Positions 1 to 8,695 of a DNA stretch of 64,000 nucleotides are shown one piece after another. The stretch is from Gordonia sediminis (GTDB taxonomy: Bacteria; Actinomycetota; Actinomycetes; Mycobacteriales; Mycobacteriaceae). The stretch covers positions 62,001 through 126,000 of the forward strand of contig RZUM01000008.1 in assembly GCA_004193205.1 (NCBI GenBank). The letters are read 5' to 3'. Position numbers and translations under genes: made by a program. The notes beneath the pieces were generated by a model that saw nothing but the letters and a program-made list of their open reading frames with translations, was not told the DNA's origin and ran no database searches. The stretch's first letter is position 1. Each line of letters begins with the position of its first letter.

Positions 1-447
1 ATGACCCCGGCCGGCCGCGACACCTACGGACGATTCATGCGCGTCCGTATCTTCGACTGCTGGATGCACGAGATCGACATCCGCGACTCCACCGGCGGAT
101 CGGCGCCGACGCTGGTCGACCCGGCGCGGTTCGCGCTCGACGAGATCGCCGCTTCGCTGCCGTTCGTGGTGGGCAAACGTGCGCAGGCCCCGTCGGGGTC
201 CGCGATCCTGATCCGCATCGGCGGACTGGTGCCCGATGAGGTGCGCATCGTCGTTGCCGAGCGGGCCACGGCCGTCGACGACCTGCCCGGTGGGGACGAA
301 TCCGCCGACGTCGTCCTGACCCTCGACGCGCTCGACCTGGCCCGGCTCGCCGGCGGGCGTCGCTCGGCCGACCCCGGGCGCGTCGAGATCGCGGGCGATC
401 GGGTCATCGGCGACGCCATCGTCGCCAACCTGAACTACGTGATCTGA
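1..447 (+). CDS. Mycothiol-dependent maleylpyruvate isomerase-family protein, C-terminal part
   Basis: The frame is open from the first base to a TGA at 445-447, so the protein is probably cut by the window edge; the ATG at position 1 need not be the start. Residues 13-29 contain a segment RIFDCWMHEIDIR that resembles the last metal-ligand region of the mycothiol-dependent maleylpyruvate isomerase (MDMPI/DinB-like) N-domain. The remaining 110 residues look like the small alpha/beta C-terminal domain of that family. Members use mycothiol for isomerisation or thiol-transfer reactions, or have unknown substrates. The substrate cannot be told from this fragment. The gene is convergent with the methyltransferase-like gene, leaving 29 bases between the two stop codons. 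Confidence 0.6.
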   Translation: MTPAGRDTYGRFMRVRIFDCWMHEIDIRDSTGGSAPTLVDPARFALDEIAASLPFVVGKRAQAPSGSAILIRIGGLVPDEVRIVVAERATAVDDLPGGDESADVVLTLDALDLARLAGGRRSADPGRVEIAGDRVIGDAIVANLNYVI

Positions 448-476
448 GCCGACACCCCCGTGTCACCCAATGGGGG

Positions 477-1289
477 CTACCGCTCGTCTGCGTCGTGTCG
501 CACGGCCGCCGATCCGAACTCGCGTGCCTGCCGAGCGGTGAGCATCTGAGCGGGCTGCGGATCGCTCAGCAGGGCCCGGACCAGTTGCGGTACGGCGTCG
601 ATCGGGCGGTCGCTCGCTGCGAGCACCACGTTGCCGGTGCGCCGGCCCTTCAGCATCGCGGCATCGGCGATCAGCGCCACGTGGGCGAACACCGACGCCA
701 CCGTGGCGACCTCGCCGCGGGCGAGGACCAGGTCACGGTTGTCGCCGCAGTTGGCCAGGTAGAGACCGCCCGGAGCCAGGACCTGCTGGACCTGCTCGGT
801 GAACTCGCGGGTGGTGAGGTGTCGCGGGGTGCGGCCGTCGACAAAGGCGTCGCGGATCACCACGTCCCGTGTCTGCGCGGTCAAAGCGGTGACGACCTCG
901 CGGGCGTCGCCGACCCGGATCCGCAGCAGGGGGGCCCGCGGAAGGTCGAACCATTCTCGCGCCAGGCGCGCGAGTTCGGCGTCGACCTCGACGGCGACCT
1001 GGCGGGCGTTCGGATACCGGTGCGCGAGGTAGCGCGGCAGTGCGCACGCGGCGGCGCCGAGGTGTAGCACCCGCCACGGGCCGTCGTCGTCGCGGAGGTG
1101 GCCGAGCAGCGCCGCCATCTGCCGCATGTATTCGAACTCCAGCACCGACGGATCGGGGTGGATGTGTGAGCTTTCGGCCCCGTTGATGGTCAGCATCCAG
1201 CCGCCGGCGATGGTGTCGTGGCTCAGTTCGGCGACACCCGTGTCGATCCGGTAGGTGCCGGCGTTGGGTTCGGTCTCGGGTCTGGCCAC
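477..1289 (-). CDS. Spermidine synthase-fold SAM-binding protein
   Basis: 270 residues from a GTG at 1289. The open frame extends upstream to 1448, but that stretch is low-quality sequence overlapping cobD, so the GTG before ARPETEP is preferred. A Rossmann SAM/dcSAM-binding signature, VLHLGAA followed by AVEVDAEL with an acidic residue at the second strand end, lies near residues 75-105. A GDAREV motif follows, typical of spermidine-synthase-like proteins in Actinobacteria. True aminopropyltransferase activity is doubtful: such stand-alone proteins are common in this order and mostly uncharacterised. It is divergent from cobD with about 60 bases between starts. Family assignment is fairly safe; the reaction is unknown. 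Confidence 0.7.
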   Translation of the reverse strand: MARPETEPNAGTYRIDTGVAELSHDTIAGGWMLTINGAESSHIHPDPSVLEFEYMRQMAALLGHLRDDDGPWRVLHLGAAACALPRYLAHRYPNARQVAVEVDAELARLAREWFDLPRAPLLRIRVGDAREVVTALTAQTRDVVIRDAFVDGRTPRHLTTREFTEQVQQVLAPGGLYLANCGDNRDLVLARGEVATVASVFAHVALIADAAMLKGRRTGNVVLAASDRPIDAVPQLVRALLSDPQPAQMLTARQAREFGSAAVRHDADER

Positions 1290-1352
1290 GACCGATGAGT
1301 GTACGGCTCGGCAGTGTACGGCTCGGGGCGCGCGGGCCGATACGATCACCCG

Positions 1353-2300
1353 GTGTCGGGTGGTCGAGGTGTTGGTCGGGGTGTTGCGGTGGGTCTGCTC
1401 GCCGGGTTCGTCGCCGATCGGGTATTCGGTGATCCCGCGCGATACCACCCGGTGGCGGCTCTCGGTCGGGCCGCGGGTGTGGCCGAACGCGTGATGTACC
1501 GGGATTCGCGGCCGGCGGGGCTGCTGTTCACGATGGTGTGTGTGGGCTCGGCCTGGGGTGCCGGTCGCCTGGTGGGCGGGTCACGCCCGGAATGGGTGAA
1601 GGCGGCGGTGACGGCGTCGACCGCGTGGTCGGCGCTCGGCGGCACCACGCTCACCCGGATCGGTGGCGAGGTGGCCGATGCCCTCGACGCGGGCGATCTG
1701 GACGCCGCGCGTGCGCTGGTCCCGAGCCTGTGCGGCCGGGATCCGAATGCGCTCGACGCCGCGGGGATCGCGCGGGCCGCGCTGGAATCGATCGCCGAGA
1801 ACACCTCCGATGCCGCGGTGGCCCCGCTGATGTGGGGGGCCGTCGCCGGTGTGCCCGGTCTGGTCGCGTACCGCACCGTCAACACGCTCGACGCGATGGT
1901 CGGCTATCGCACCGACCGACACGGCCGGTTCGGGTGGGCCAGTGCCCGGCTCGACGATCTCGCCAACATCGTCCCGGCCCGGATCACCGGCGTCCTCGCG
2001 GCGGTCCTCGGACCCGACGCCCCGGGCGCGGTCCGGGCCTGGCGTCGCGACGCGCGACGTCATCCGAGTCCCAACGCGGGGGTGGCGGAGGCCGCGTTCG
2101 CCGGGGCGCTGGGCGTCACACTGGGCGGTCGGACGGAATACCCGCACGGGGTGGAAGAACGTCCACGGTTGGGGGAGGGGCCCGCGCCCGATACCGCAGA
2201 CCTGCGCGCCGCCGTCGCACTGTCACGACGCATCCAGGTGGCCACGGCGGTGGGGGCCGCGGGGCTGGCCGTCGTCCTCAGCCGCCGTAGCGTTCGCTGA
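1353..2300 (+). CDS. cobD: Adenosylcobinamide-phosphate synthase (CobD/CbiB)
   Basis: 315-residue integral membrane protein joining adenosylcobyric acid to aminopropanol phosphate (or aminopropanol), late in cobalamin synthesis. The family signature runs from about residue 127: DPNALDAAGIARAALESIAE, then NTSDAAVAPLMW, then YRTVNTLDAMVGYRT. Hydrophobic segments at the N-terminus, centre and extreme C-terminus fit a membrane protein. GTG at 1353 is chosen because a -10-like TACGAT sits at 1341-1346, six bases before it, indicating a leaderless transcript; the open frame begins earlier at 1299. The 3' end overlaps the convergent SURF1 gene by 23 bases. Other cobalamin genes in the window are cobC, cobS and cobU-cobT. 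Confidence 0.9.
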   Translation: MSGGRGVGRGVAVGLLAGFVADRVFGDPARYHPVAALGRAAGVAERVMYRDSRPAGLLFTMVCVGSAWGAGRLVGGSRPEWVKAAVTASTAWSALGGTTLTRIGGEVADALDAGDLDAARALVPSLCGRDPNALDAAGIARAALESIAENTSDAAVAPLMWGAVAGVPGLVAYRTVNTLDAMVGYRTDRHGRFGWASARLDDLANIVPARITGVLAAVLGPDAPGAVRAWRRDARRHPSPNAGVAEAAFAGALGVTLGGRTEYPHGVEERPRLGEGPAPDTADLRAAVALSRRIQVATAVGAAGLAVVLSRRSVR

Positions 2301-3276
2301 GTTTGTTCCGGACCTGCTCCGACGTCGACTCGGTGCCCGGGCCACTACCGATCTGGAATCGCTGCCGGGTCCCCGACCCCGTGCCGGCGCTGCGCAGGTC
2401 CGCGCGGACGCGTTCGCGTCGGCTGCGCGGTGCGTCGTCGTTGTGCGACACCGGGTCCTTGTGCGACGCCGAGTCGTCGGGTGACCCGGGCTCCGATGAG
2501 GTCACGCCCGCGACGTCGGGGGCACGCGCGGCGGCTTTCGCGCGCCGCCGCTGGCGCACCTCGGAGACGATGAAATAGCCGGCACCGAGCGGTGCCATGA
2601 TGCCGAACGCCAACCACTGCAGCCCGTAGGACAGGTATGGACCCGAGTCGAGCTGGGGCAGCGGGATCTCACCGAGAGCCCCCGGCTGACCCGGCGAGAG
2701 CTGCAGATAGAACGGGTCGAGAGTGGTGTCGGTGGCCCGACCGACCTCGACGGGGTCGATCGTGTAGACCGCCAGGGCGCCCGCCTCGGAATGCGCGCCC
2801 CGCCCGGGCGTGGTGCCCTCACTCTTGCGGATACGGCCCACGATCGTCGTCTCGGCCGACGGCGCGACCGGAACGTCGGGCAGGGCCCCCTGCTCGGGAC
2901 GCACATATCCGCGATCGACCAGCACCACCCGGGAACCGTCGCCGATGGCGAACGGTGTCAGCACCTCGACGGCCGGCCGTTCGGAGACCGAACGCAACCG
3001 GACGAGCACTTCCCGGTCGGTGAGATAGCGGCCCGTCATCGACACCTCACGCCACTCCGTCGACGGGTCGAATCCCCGGCCCGCCGGAGCGACTTCACTC
3101 AGCGGCGCGGTGGGCGTGGACACGGCGGTCTTGATGAGCCCGTTGCGCTGGTCGGTGGCGGTGTTCTTGCCCAGCTGCCAGGGTGCGAGGACGCTGAAGC
3201 ACAGTGCGGCGAAGGCCACGACAACCACGGCCAGGGCGATCCACCCGGGCCGCAGGAACGTCCGCACGACATGCAC
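2278..3276 (-). CDS. SURF1-family cytochrome oxidase assembly protein
   Basis: 332 residues. SURF1 proteins help insert haem a into cytochrome c oxidase. The N-terminus has a transmembrane helix ending in APWQLGKN, matching the family's WQ(L)xR/K start. A periplasmic domain follows, with the strand VVLVDRGYV (family RGxV/W motif), and a second helix near residues 216-238 contains LQWLAFG. After it comes an unusually long hydrophilic tail of about 93 residues rich in Ser, Asp and Arg. GTG at 3276 is chosen: a -10-like TACCGT (3283-3288) is six bases upstream, implying leaderless translation. Function fits with ctaC, ctaE, ctaF and qcrCAB elsewhere in this window. Confidence 0.88.
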   Translation of the reverse strand: MHVVRTFLRPGWIALAVVVVAFAALCFSVLAPWQLGKNTATDQRNGLIKTAVSTPTAPLSEVAPAGRGFDPSTEWREVSMTGRYLTDREVLVRLRSVSERPAVEVLTPFAIGDGSRVVLVDRGYVRPEQGALPDVPVAPSAETTIVGRIRKSEGTTPGRGAHSEAGALAVYTIDPVEVGRATDTTLDPFYLQLSPGQPGALGEIPLPQLDSGPYLSYGLQWLAFGIMAPLGAGYFIVSEVRQRRRAKAAARAPDVAGVTSSEPGSPDDSASHKDPVSHNDDAPRSRRERVRADLRSAGTGSGTRQRFQIGSGPGTESTSEQVRNKLSERYGG

Positions 3277-3356
3277 CCCACAACGGTACCGACGCGACCG
3301 GCCGGTGTGCGCGCCGCTACCGGGAAGGGCGCTGATCGGCAGGTAGCGTGGAAGCA

Positions 3357-4358
3357 ATGCGAGACTTCCTCTGTAGGAAGTGTGGTCAGCGACTCTCGTT
3401 CGAGAACAGTCTCTGCCTGCACTGCAAGAGCCCGCTCGGGTTCTGGCTGGCGACCCGCACCATCCATGTCCTCGACGAACGTGGCCGCACCGAGATCGAC
3501 GGAAAGCTGGTCGAGCGGTGCGCCAACACCAAGGTGGCGCAATGCAACTGGCTCGTGCGGTGGACGGGGGTGCCGGGCCTGTGTGAGTCGTGCGGCCTCA
3601 CCCGAACCCGGCCCGCCGATTCCGACCTCGATTCGTTGCCGGATTTCGGTCGTGCGGAGGCCGCCAAGCGTCGGCTTGTCCTCGAACTCGACGAACTCGG
3701 GTTGGCCCGCCGTGGCCGCGACGACGACCCCGAAACCGGGCTGGCCTTCGATCTGCTGTCCAGCACCCACGAACCGGTGGTCACCGGCCACGCCTCCGGA
3801 GTCATCACCCTCGACCTCGCGGAAGGAGACGACGTGCACCGGGAACAGATGCGAGTCGAGCTCGACGAGCCCTATCGCACAGTCCTCGGACACTTCCGCC
3901 ACGAGATCGGGCACTACTACCAGATGGCGATCATCGACGACGACGTCCGCCCGCGATTCGAGGAGCTGTTCGGCGACCCGGATCTCGACTACCAGGCGTC
4001 GCTGGACCGGCACTACTCCCAGGGTGCGCCACCGGATTGGCGGCAGAACTATGTCTCGTCCTACGCCACCATGCATCCGGCCGAGGACTTCGCCGAGACC
4101 TTCGCGCACTACCTGCACATCCGCGACACCCTCGACACCGCCGCCGCCTTCGCCATGGCCCCGGCCGGTTCGACATTGGACAGCGCGCTGCCCGGCGACG
4201 TGGGCTTCGATCGGATCATCGAGTGGTGGCTGCCGCTGACGTGGGCGCTGAACCAGATCAACCGATCCATGGGTCATCCGGATCTGTATCCGTTCGTGCT
4301 CGCCGATCCGGTGCTGGAGAAGATGCGCTTCGTGCACAACCTCCTGCTACCCGACTGA
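3357..4358 (+). CDS. Putative zinc-binding metallopeptidase with N-terminal zinc ribbon
   Basis: 333 residues. The N-terminus has paired cysteines (CRKC at 6-9, CLHC at 20-23) and further cysteines at 55-79 (C-N-T-K..C, CESC), suggesting zinc ribbons. A gluzincin-type HEIGH motif lies at 182-186, followed by a likely third ligand in AEDFAETFAHYLH. This matches the bacterial family annotated as putative zinc-binding peptidase; targets are unknown. ATG at 3357 is chosen because -10-like TAGCGT (3344-3349) lies seven bases upstream; an in-frame GTG at 3348 is the alternative. It is divergent from SURF1 and convergent with the ptpA-like gene. There is no signal peptide, so it is probably cytosolic. 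Confidence 0.8.
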   Translation: MRDFLCRKCGQRLSFENSLCLHCKSPLGFWLATRTIHVLDERGRTEIDGKLVERCANTKVAQCNWLVRWTGVPGLCESCGLTRTRPADSDLDSLPDFGRAEAAKRRLVLELDELGLARRGRDDDPETGLAFDLLSSTHEPVVTGHASGVITLDLAEGDDVHREQMRVELDEPYRTVLGHFRHEIGHYYQMAIIDDDVRPRFEELFGDPDLDYQASLDRHYSQGAPPDWRQNYVSSYATMHPAEDFAETFAHYLHIRDTLDTAAAFAMAPAGSTLDSALPGDVGFDRIIEWWLPLTWALNQINRSMGHPDLYPFVLADPVLEKMRFVHNLLLPD

Positions 4359-4405
4359 CGCGGGTCGCGGGACGGTTCGCCTCCCTGACCGGCCGGGGTG
4401 GGCTC

Positions 4406-4885
4406 TCAGGCGCCGTCGAGGGTGGAGTGCACCCAGGCGAGGAGTCCGGGGACGGCGGCTTCGATCTGTTCGCGGGTCGCGGCGAAGTCCTCGGATGTGC
4501 CGTAGTACGGATCGCTGACGTCGAGGCTGTCGGGTCCGGCGGTCGGGTCGAAGGTGCGCAGGAGCCGCACCCGGTTACCGAGTCGTTTGCGTTCCAGGTC
4601 CCGGACGTGCCCGGCGTCCATCGCGACGAGCAGGTCGGCGTCGAAATGGGTCGGCGAGAATTGCTCGGCGACATGGGAGTCGGAATAACCGTGGGCCAGG
4701 AGCTCGGTGCGGGTGCGGTTGTCGGCCGGTTCGCCCGTGTGCCAGCCGCTCGTGCCGCAACTGCTCACCCGGACCCGGCCGGCCAGGCCCGCCTCGTCGA
4801 GTGCGGCGCGGAAGATGTTCTGTGCCATGGGCGACCGACAGATGTTGCCGGTGCACACGAAACAGACGTGTAGTTGCTCAGACAC
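4406..4885 (-). CDS. ptpA: Low-molecular-weight protein tyrosine phosphatase (PtpA-like)
   Basis: 159 residues, typical of the family. The phosphate-binding loop C11-TGNICRS-18 with Cys11 as nucleophile and Arg17 is intact, and the general acid is Asp125 in DVSDPYYG. The tandem tyrosines at 127-128 match the position of the pair phosphorylated by PtkA in M. tuberculosis PtpA (family knowledge). GTG at 4885 is chosen: it overlaps the stop of the upstream HAD gene by eight bases, so the two are translationally coupled. The open frame continues upstream inside the HAD gene but without homology. It probably dephosphorylates tyrosine phosphoproteins; a virulence role cannot be assumed here. Confidence 0.9.
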   Translation of the reverse strand: MSEQLHVCFVCTGNICRSPMAQNIFRAALDEAGLAGRVRVSSCGTSGWHTGEPADNRTRTELLAHGYSDSHVAEQFSPTHFDADLLVAMDAGHVRDLERKRLGNRVRLLRTFDPTAGPDSLDVSDPYYGTSEDFAATREQIEAAVPGLLAWVHSTLDGA

Positions 4886-5585
4886 CCAATACCTCGCGCA
4901 GATGTGCAATCGACCCGACACTCCACGCTGCCGAGCCATCCTCCCCGTCCTGAGCGTAACCCCATCCGACGAGGATCGCTGGAATCCCGAACGTCGCTGC
5001 ACCCTCGACGTCGTGGGCTCGGTCACCGACCATCACCACCGGCGCGACCGTCACACCGTTGGTCGGGTCGGTCTCGATGCCCAACTGCTCGAGTGCGTGG
5101 GCGATGACATCGGATTTGGCCCGTCGAACCCCGTCGTCGCTGGCGCCCGCGATGACCCGGAAATGGTGTGCCAGGCCGAAATGCTCGAGGATCGCCTGCG
5201 CCGTCACCTCGTTCTTGGACGTCGCCACCGCGAGGGTGCGGCCCGCCGCGGACAGGTCGGCCAGCACCGAGTCCATGCCCTCGAAGACCGAGTTCTCCAG
5301 CCAGCCGACCTCGGTGTAGCGCCGGCGGTAGGCGATCATCGCGGCGTCGGCGGTCGACGGGTCGAGGCCGATCGCTCTCAAGGTGTCGATCATCGGCGGA
5401 CCGGCGATGCCGGCGACGACCTCCGCCGGAGGTTCCGGGGCGCCGACGGTGGCCAGGGCGTGCCGGAAGCTGTTGGCGATGCCCGCGAAACTGTCCGTGA
5501 TCGTCCCGTCGAGGTCGACGAGCAGGGTGGTCGACGGGTCGGTGGGATCGGGCAGTGTCGTGGGGGCTGCGGCGGTCTCAGGCAT
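4878..5585 (-). CDS. HAD-superfamily hydrolase, PtkA-like / phosphoglycolate phosphatase-like
   Basis: 235 residues. HAD motif I is DLDGT (Asp24, Asp26), motif II is VATSKN, a conserved lysine lies in RRAKSDV, and motif III is VMVGDRAHDVEGA. A helical cap lies between motifs I and II, as in phosphoglycolate phosphatases. The M. tuberculosis gene next to ptpA, Rv2232, encodes PtkA, an HAD-like protein reported to act as a tyrosine kinase on PtpA; conserved position suggests this is its counterpart. A Pro/Thr-rich N-terminus of about 20 residues precedes the fold. Whether it is a phosphatase or kinase cannot be decided from sequence. ATG at 5585 is chosen; cobC is divergent, with 39 bases between starts. 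Confidence 0.85.
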   Translation of the reverse strand: MPETAAAPTTLPDPTDPSTTLLVDLDGTITDSFAGIANSFRHALATVGAPEPPAEVVAGIAGPPMIDTLRAIGLDPSTADAAMIAYRRRYTEVGWLENSVFEGMDSVLADLSAAGRTLAVATSKNEVTAQAILEHFGLAHHFRVIAGASDDGVRRAKSDVIAHALEQLGIETDPTNGVTVAPVVMVGDRAHDVEGAATFGIPAILVGWGYAQDGEDGSAAWSVGSIAHLREVLGV

Positions 5586-5624
5586 CTCGGTCACCGTTCT
5601 ATCGTGCACGTAATGTGATGATCT

Positions 5625-6680
5625 ATGACATCGGGGCTGTTCGCGCGCGACCGGCACGGCGATGCCGACGCGGAGCCGGGGCTGATCGATTTCGCGGTCA
5701 ACGTGCGGGGCGGTCCGCCGGCGTTTCTGCGGGACGCGCTGGCCGCCCGGATCGGTGATCTGGCCAGATATCCCTCGGTGGCCGACGAACAGCGGGCGAT
5801 CGAGGCCGTCGCCGCCGCCCACGGCCGGCGACCCGACGAGGTGCTCCTGCTGTCGGGGGCCGCCGAGGGTTTCGAGATGCTGCCCAAGCTGGCACCGCGA
5901 CATGCCGCGCTGATCCAGCCGTCGTTCACCGAACCCGAGATGGCGCTGGCCGCGGCGGGCGTACCGATCACCGACGTCGTGCTGCCGGAGCCCTGGGCGC
6001 TGTCGTCGGGGGTGGTCCGCGACGACGCGGACCTCGTGGTGCTCGGCAACCCGACCAACCCGACCTCGGTGCTGCACCCGATCTCGGCGATCGAGGGGCT
6101 GCGCCGGCCCGGTCGCATCGTGGTGGTCGACGAGGCGTTCGCCGATATCACCCTCGATCCGCGCGACGGCCGCCACGAACCGTGCTCGGTCGCGTCGCGG
6201 GGGGCGTCGGACGTCATCGTCGTCCGGAGCGTGACAAAAACCTTCGGACTCGCCGGCTTGCGTGCCGGATACCTGCTGGCCGACCCCGACGTCATCGCAC
6301 GGCTCACTCACGGCCGCCGTCCGTGGCCGCTGGGCACCCTGGCGCTGACCGCGCTCGCCGAGTGCGTCGGCGCCGCCGGCCAGAAGCATGCGCGGGCGCA
6401 GGCCCGGGCGATCGCGGCCGACCGCGCCGCGATGATCGACCTGCTGCGCGCGGCCGGCATCGAGGTGTGCGTACCGCCGCAGGCATCCTTCGTCCTGGTG
6501 ACGCTGCCACGGGCGCTGGAGATCAAACGGCAGCTGCGTGAGCGGGGGTTCGCGGTGCGCAGCGCCGCCAACTTCGTGGGTCTCGACGACGACCACGTCC
6601 GTCTGGCCGTGCGGGACCGGGCGACGACCGCGGCACTGATCGAGGCCATCACGGCGATTCGGAAGGAGATCGGAGTATGA
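5625..6680 (+). CDS. cobC: CobC-like PLP-dependent aminotransferase/decarboxylase
   Basis: 351-residue class I/II aminotransferase fold. The PLP lysine is Lys205 in RSVTKTFGLAGLRAGY, the aspartate contacting the pyridine nitrogen is in VVVDEAFAD (about 169), and NPTNPTS near 142-148 is the family asparagine motif. It resembles the mycobacterial Rv2231c/CobC group, related to L-threonine-O-3-phosphate decarboxylase, which makes the aminopropanol phosphate used by CobD. Whether it decarboxylates or transaminates is not determined. A -10-like TAATGT (5611-5616) eight bases before the ATG suggests a leaderless mRNA. It overlaps the next gene by ATGA at 6677-6680. Confidence 0.83.
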   Translation: MTSGLFARDRHGDADAEPGLIDFAVNVRGGPPAFLRDALAARIGDLARYPSVADEQRAIEAVAAAHGRRPDEVLLLSGAAEGFEMLPKLAPRHAALIQPSFTEPEMALAAAGVPITDVVLPEPWALSSGVVRDDADLVVLGNPTNPTSVLHPISAIEGLRRPGRIVVVDEAFADITLDPRDGRHEPCSVASRGASDVIVVRSVTKTFGLAGLRAGYLLADPDVIARLTHGRRPWPLGTLALTALAECVGAAGQKHARAQARAIAADRAAMIDLLRAAGIEVCVPPQASFVLVTLPRALEIKRQLRERGFAVRSAANFVGLDDDHVRLAVRDRATTAALIEAITAIRKEIGV

Positions 6681-7801
6681 GTGCGACGGTGACGGGCGCC
6701 GAGGTGATCGCGGTGCTCGACGGTGCCTACCCGCGGCATCTGGCCGAGGAGTGGGACTCGGTCGGGCCCGTGTGCGGTGACCCCTCGGAGTCGGTCTCCG
6801 CCATCCTGGCGTGTGTCGACGTCACCGACGCCGTGGTCGACGCCGCCGTCGCCATGAGCGCACAGATGGTCGTGGCCCATCATCCGCTGCTGTTGCGCGG
6901 GGTGGATTCGGTGGCCGCCGACACGGCCAAGGGACGCATCGTGCATCGGCTCATCCGATCGGGCATCGCGCTGTTCACCGCGCACACCAACGCCGACAGC
7001 GCCCGCCCGGGAGTGTCGGACGCCCTCGCCGATCTGCTCGGTGTCGTCGACACCGTCCCCATCGCACCGAAACCGGCCGCACCGATGGACAAGTGGGTGG
7101 TCATGGTGCCGGAGGGCAACGCCGAGCAGGTCACCGAGGCCATGTTCGCGGCCGGCGCCGGGTCGATCGGGGAGTACCGGGACTGTTCGTGGTCGGTGGT
7201 CGGGACCGGACAGTTCGAACCGCAGGCCGCGGCCAACCCGGCGATCGGGGTCATCGGCGAACGCACCCGCGTCGACGAGGAACGCGTCGAGATGGTCGCC
7301 GCCAGGGGGCTGCGCCGAGCGGTGCTGTCGGCGCTGCGCGGCGCCCATCCGTACGAGGAACCGGCGTTCGACATCCTCGAACTCGTCGACGCCGACACAC
7401 AGGTAGGGCTCGGGCGGATCGGTCGGCTGCCGCAGCCCACCACGGCCTCGCAGTTCGCGCGCGTTGTCGTCGACCGGCTGCGCAGCCCGTCCGGGGTCCG
7501 TATGGCGGGTGACCCGGACGCCCGGATTGCATCGGTGGCGGTGTGCGGCGGTGCCGGTGACTCGCTGCTCGGCGCGGTGGCCGCGGCCGGTGCCGATCTG
7601 TACGTGACCGGCGACCTGCGACATCACCCCGCCGACGAGAGCGCCCGCCGCGGCGGACCGGTGCTTCTCGACGCCGGTCACTGGGCGAGCGAGTACCCGT
7701 GGTGCGATCAGGTTGCCGACCTGCTCGCCGCCGCCCTCGACGTCACCGTCGCCGTCCATCGCGAACCCACCGATCCGTTCGTCGTGGCCGGCGGGCGGTA
7801 G
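6677..7801 (+). CDS. Nif3-like dinuclear metal centre hexameric protein
   Basis: 374 residues, the long Nif3/YqfO type with a central inserted PII-like domain (roughly residues 135-240, from WVVMVPEGNAEQVTEAMFAAGAGSIGEY). Metal ligands are visible in VVAHHPLL (His68, His69), AHTNAD and, near the C-terminus, DAGHWASE. These proteins bind two metals as toroidal hexamers; biochemical function is unsettled despite GTP cyclohydrolase-like names. ATG overlaps the cobC stop (ATGA), so the pair is translationally coupled. Its distance from the following zinc-ribbon gene (156 bases) suggests a separate or attenuated transcript, though the remembered mycobacterial order is the same. Confidence 0.88.
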   Translation: MSATVTGAEVIAVLDGAYPRHLAEEWDSVGPVCGDPSESVSAILACVDVTDAVVDAAVAMSAQMVVAHHPLLLRGVDSVAADTAKGRIVHRLIRSGIALFTAHTNADSARPGVSDALADLLGVVDTVPIAPKPAAPMDKWVVMVPEGNAEQVTEAMFAAGAGSIGEYRDCSWSVVGTGQFEPQAAANPAIGVIGERTRVDEERVEMVAARGLRRAVLSALRGAHPYEEPAFDILELVDADTQVGLGRIGRLPQPTTASQFARVVVDRLRSPSGVRMAGDPDARIASVAVCGGAGDSLLGAVAAAGADLYVTGDLRHHPADESARRGGPVLLDAGHWASEYPWCDQVADLLAAALDVTVAVHREPTDPFVVAGGR

Positions 7802-7957
7802 AGCTCGATCCCCGGTGGATCCTCGGTGCACCGGGCCACGACGGGCGCGTACCGTATGGGGCACCGATCGGGCCGACACGGCACCGATCGGCAGAACAGC
7901 ACAGGGATACGGCGACGACGGGTGCGTCGCGGTGTGGCAACGCCGGAGGTGGGCACG

Positions 7958-8695
7958 ATGAAAGTGGATGCCGGGATTCAACGACTACTCCTCGACCTCG
8001 CCACCGCCGACACCGACATCGCGCGGCTCGACCACCGCAGCACGCATCTCACCGAGGACGCCGAGCTCGCCGACCTGGACAAGCGGCTGGAGGCGGCGCG
8101 CGACGACCTGGTCCGAGCCGAGATCTCGGCCGAGGACCTCACCCGCGAGTACCGCCGCATCGAGGGCGAGGTGACCGGGATGACGGCTCGCGAGGTCCGC
8201 GATGCCGAATTGCTCACCGGCGGTGGCCTGGCGCCCAAGGCGCTCTCCGAGCTGCAGCACGAGCTGACGAGTCTGGCCCGACGGCGCGAGGCATTCGAGG
8301 ACGACATGCTCGGCGTGATGGAACAGCAGGAGGCGCTCGCCGCCGAACAACAACGCGCCGGCGCCACCATCTCCCATCTCAACGGGGAACTCGCGACCCT
8401 GAGTGAGCGACGCGCGGCCGCACTCGGGGAGATCGAGGCCGACCGTGCCGTCGCGGTGCGGCGCCGCGACGAAATCTCCGCGGAGATCACCCCCGACCTG
8501 CTGACGATCTACGACCGCCAGCGCGCGGCCGGCCGTGTCGGAGCGGGTCTGCTGCGGGCGCGCCGATGCGGTGCCTGCCGGATGGAACTGGACCGCGGCA
8601 CGCTCGCGTCGATCGCGGCGAAGGAACCCGACGATGTCGTGCAGTGCGAGGAGTGCGGCGCGGTGCTGGTGCGGACCGCGGAATCGGGTCTGTGA
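7958..8695 (+). CDS. Coiled-coil zinc-ribbon protein (DUF164/C4-type, Rv2229c-like)
   Basis: 245 residues. Residues 1-170 are a long antiparallel coiled coil rich in Glu, Arg and Leu. The C-terminus has a four-cysteine zinc ribbon, CGAC near 204 and CEEC near 230, giving CxxC-x(22-24)-CxxC. This is the actinobacterial C4-type zinc ribbon family; its role is not established, though a nucleic-acid or RNA-quality-control link has been suggested for relatives. ATG at 7958 is chosen because GGAGGT sits just upstream. It overlaps the next gene by one base (TGATG at 8693-8697). Confidence 0.85.
   Translation: MKVDAGIQRLLLDLATADTDIARLDHRSTHLTEDAELADLDKRLEAARDDLVRAEISAEDLTREYRRIEGEVTGMTAREVRDAELLTGGGLAPKALSELQHELTSLARRREAFEDDMLGVMEQQEALAAEQQRAGATISHLNGELATLSERRAAALGEIEADRAVAVRRRDEISAEITPDLLTIYDRQRAAGRVGAGLLRARRCGACRMELDRGTLASIAAKEPDDVVQCEECGAVLVRTAESGL

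Noticed and set aside
430-480. Terminator between the first two genes
   Set aside because: Only a five-base CCCCC/GGGGG pairing with a long loop; not convincing.
4886-5026. Longer N-terminus for the tyrosine phosphatase
   Set aside because: The extra 47 residues overlap the HAD gene and precede the conserved family start; the GTG at 4885 is coupled to the HAD stop.
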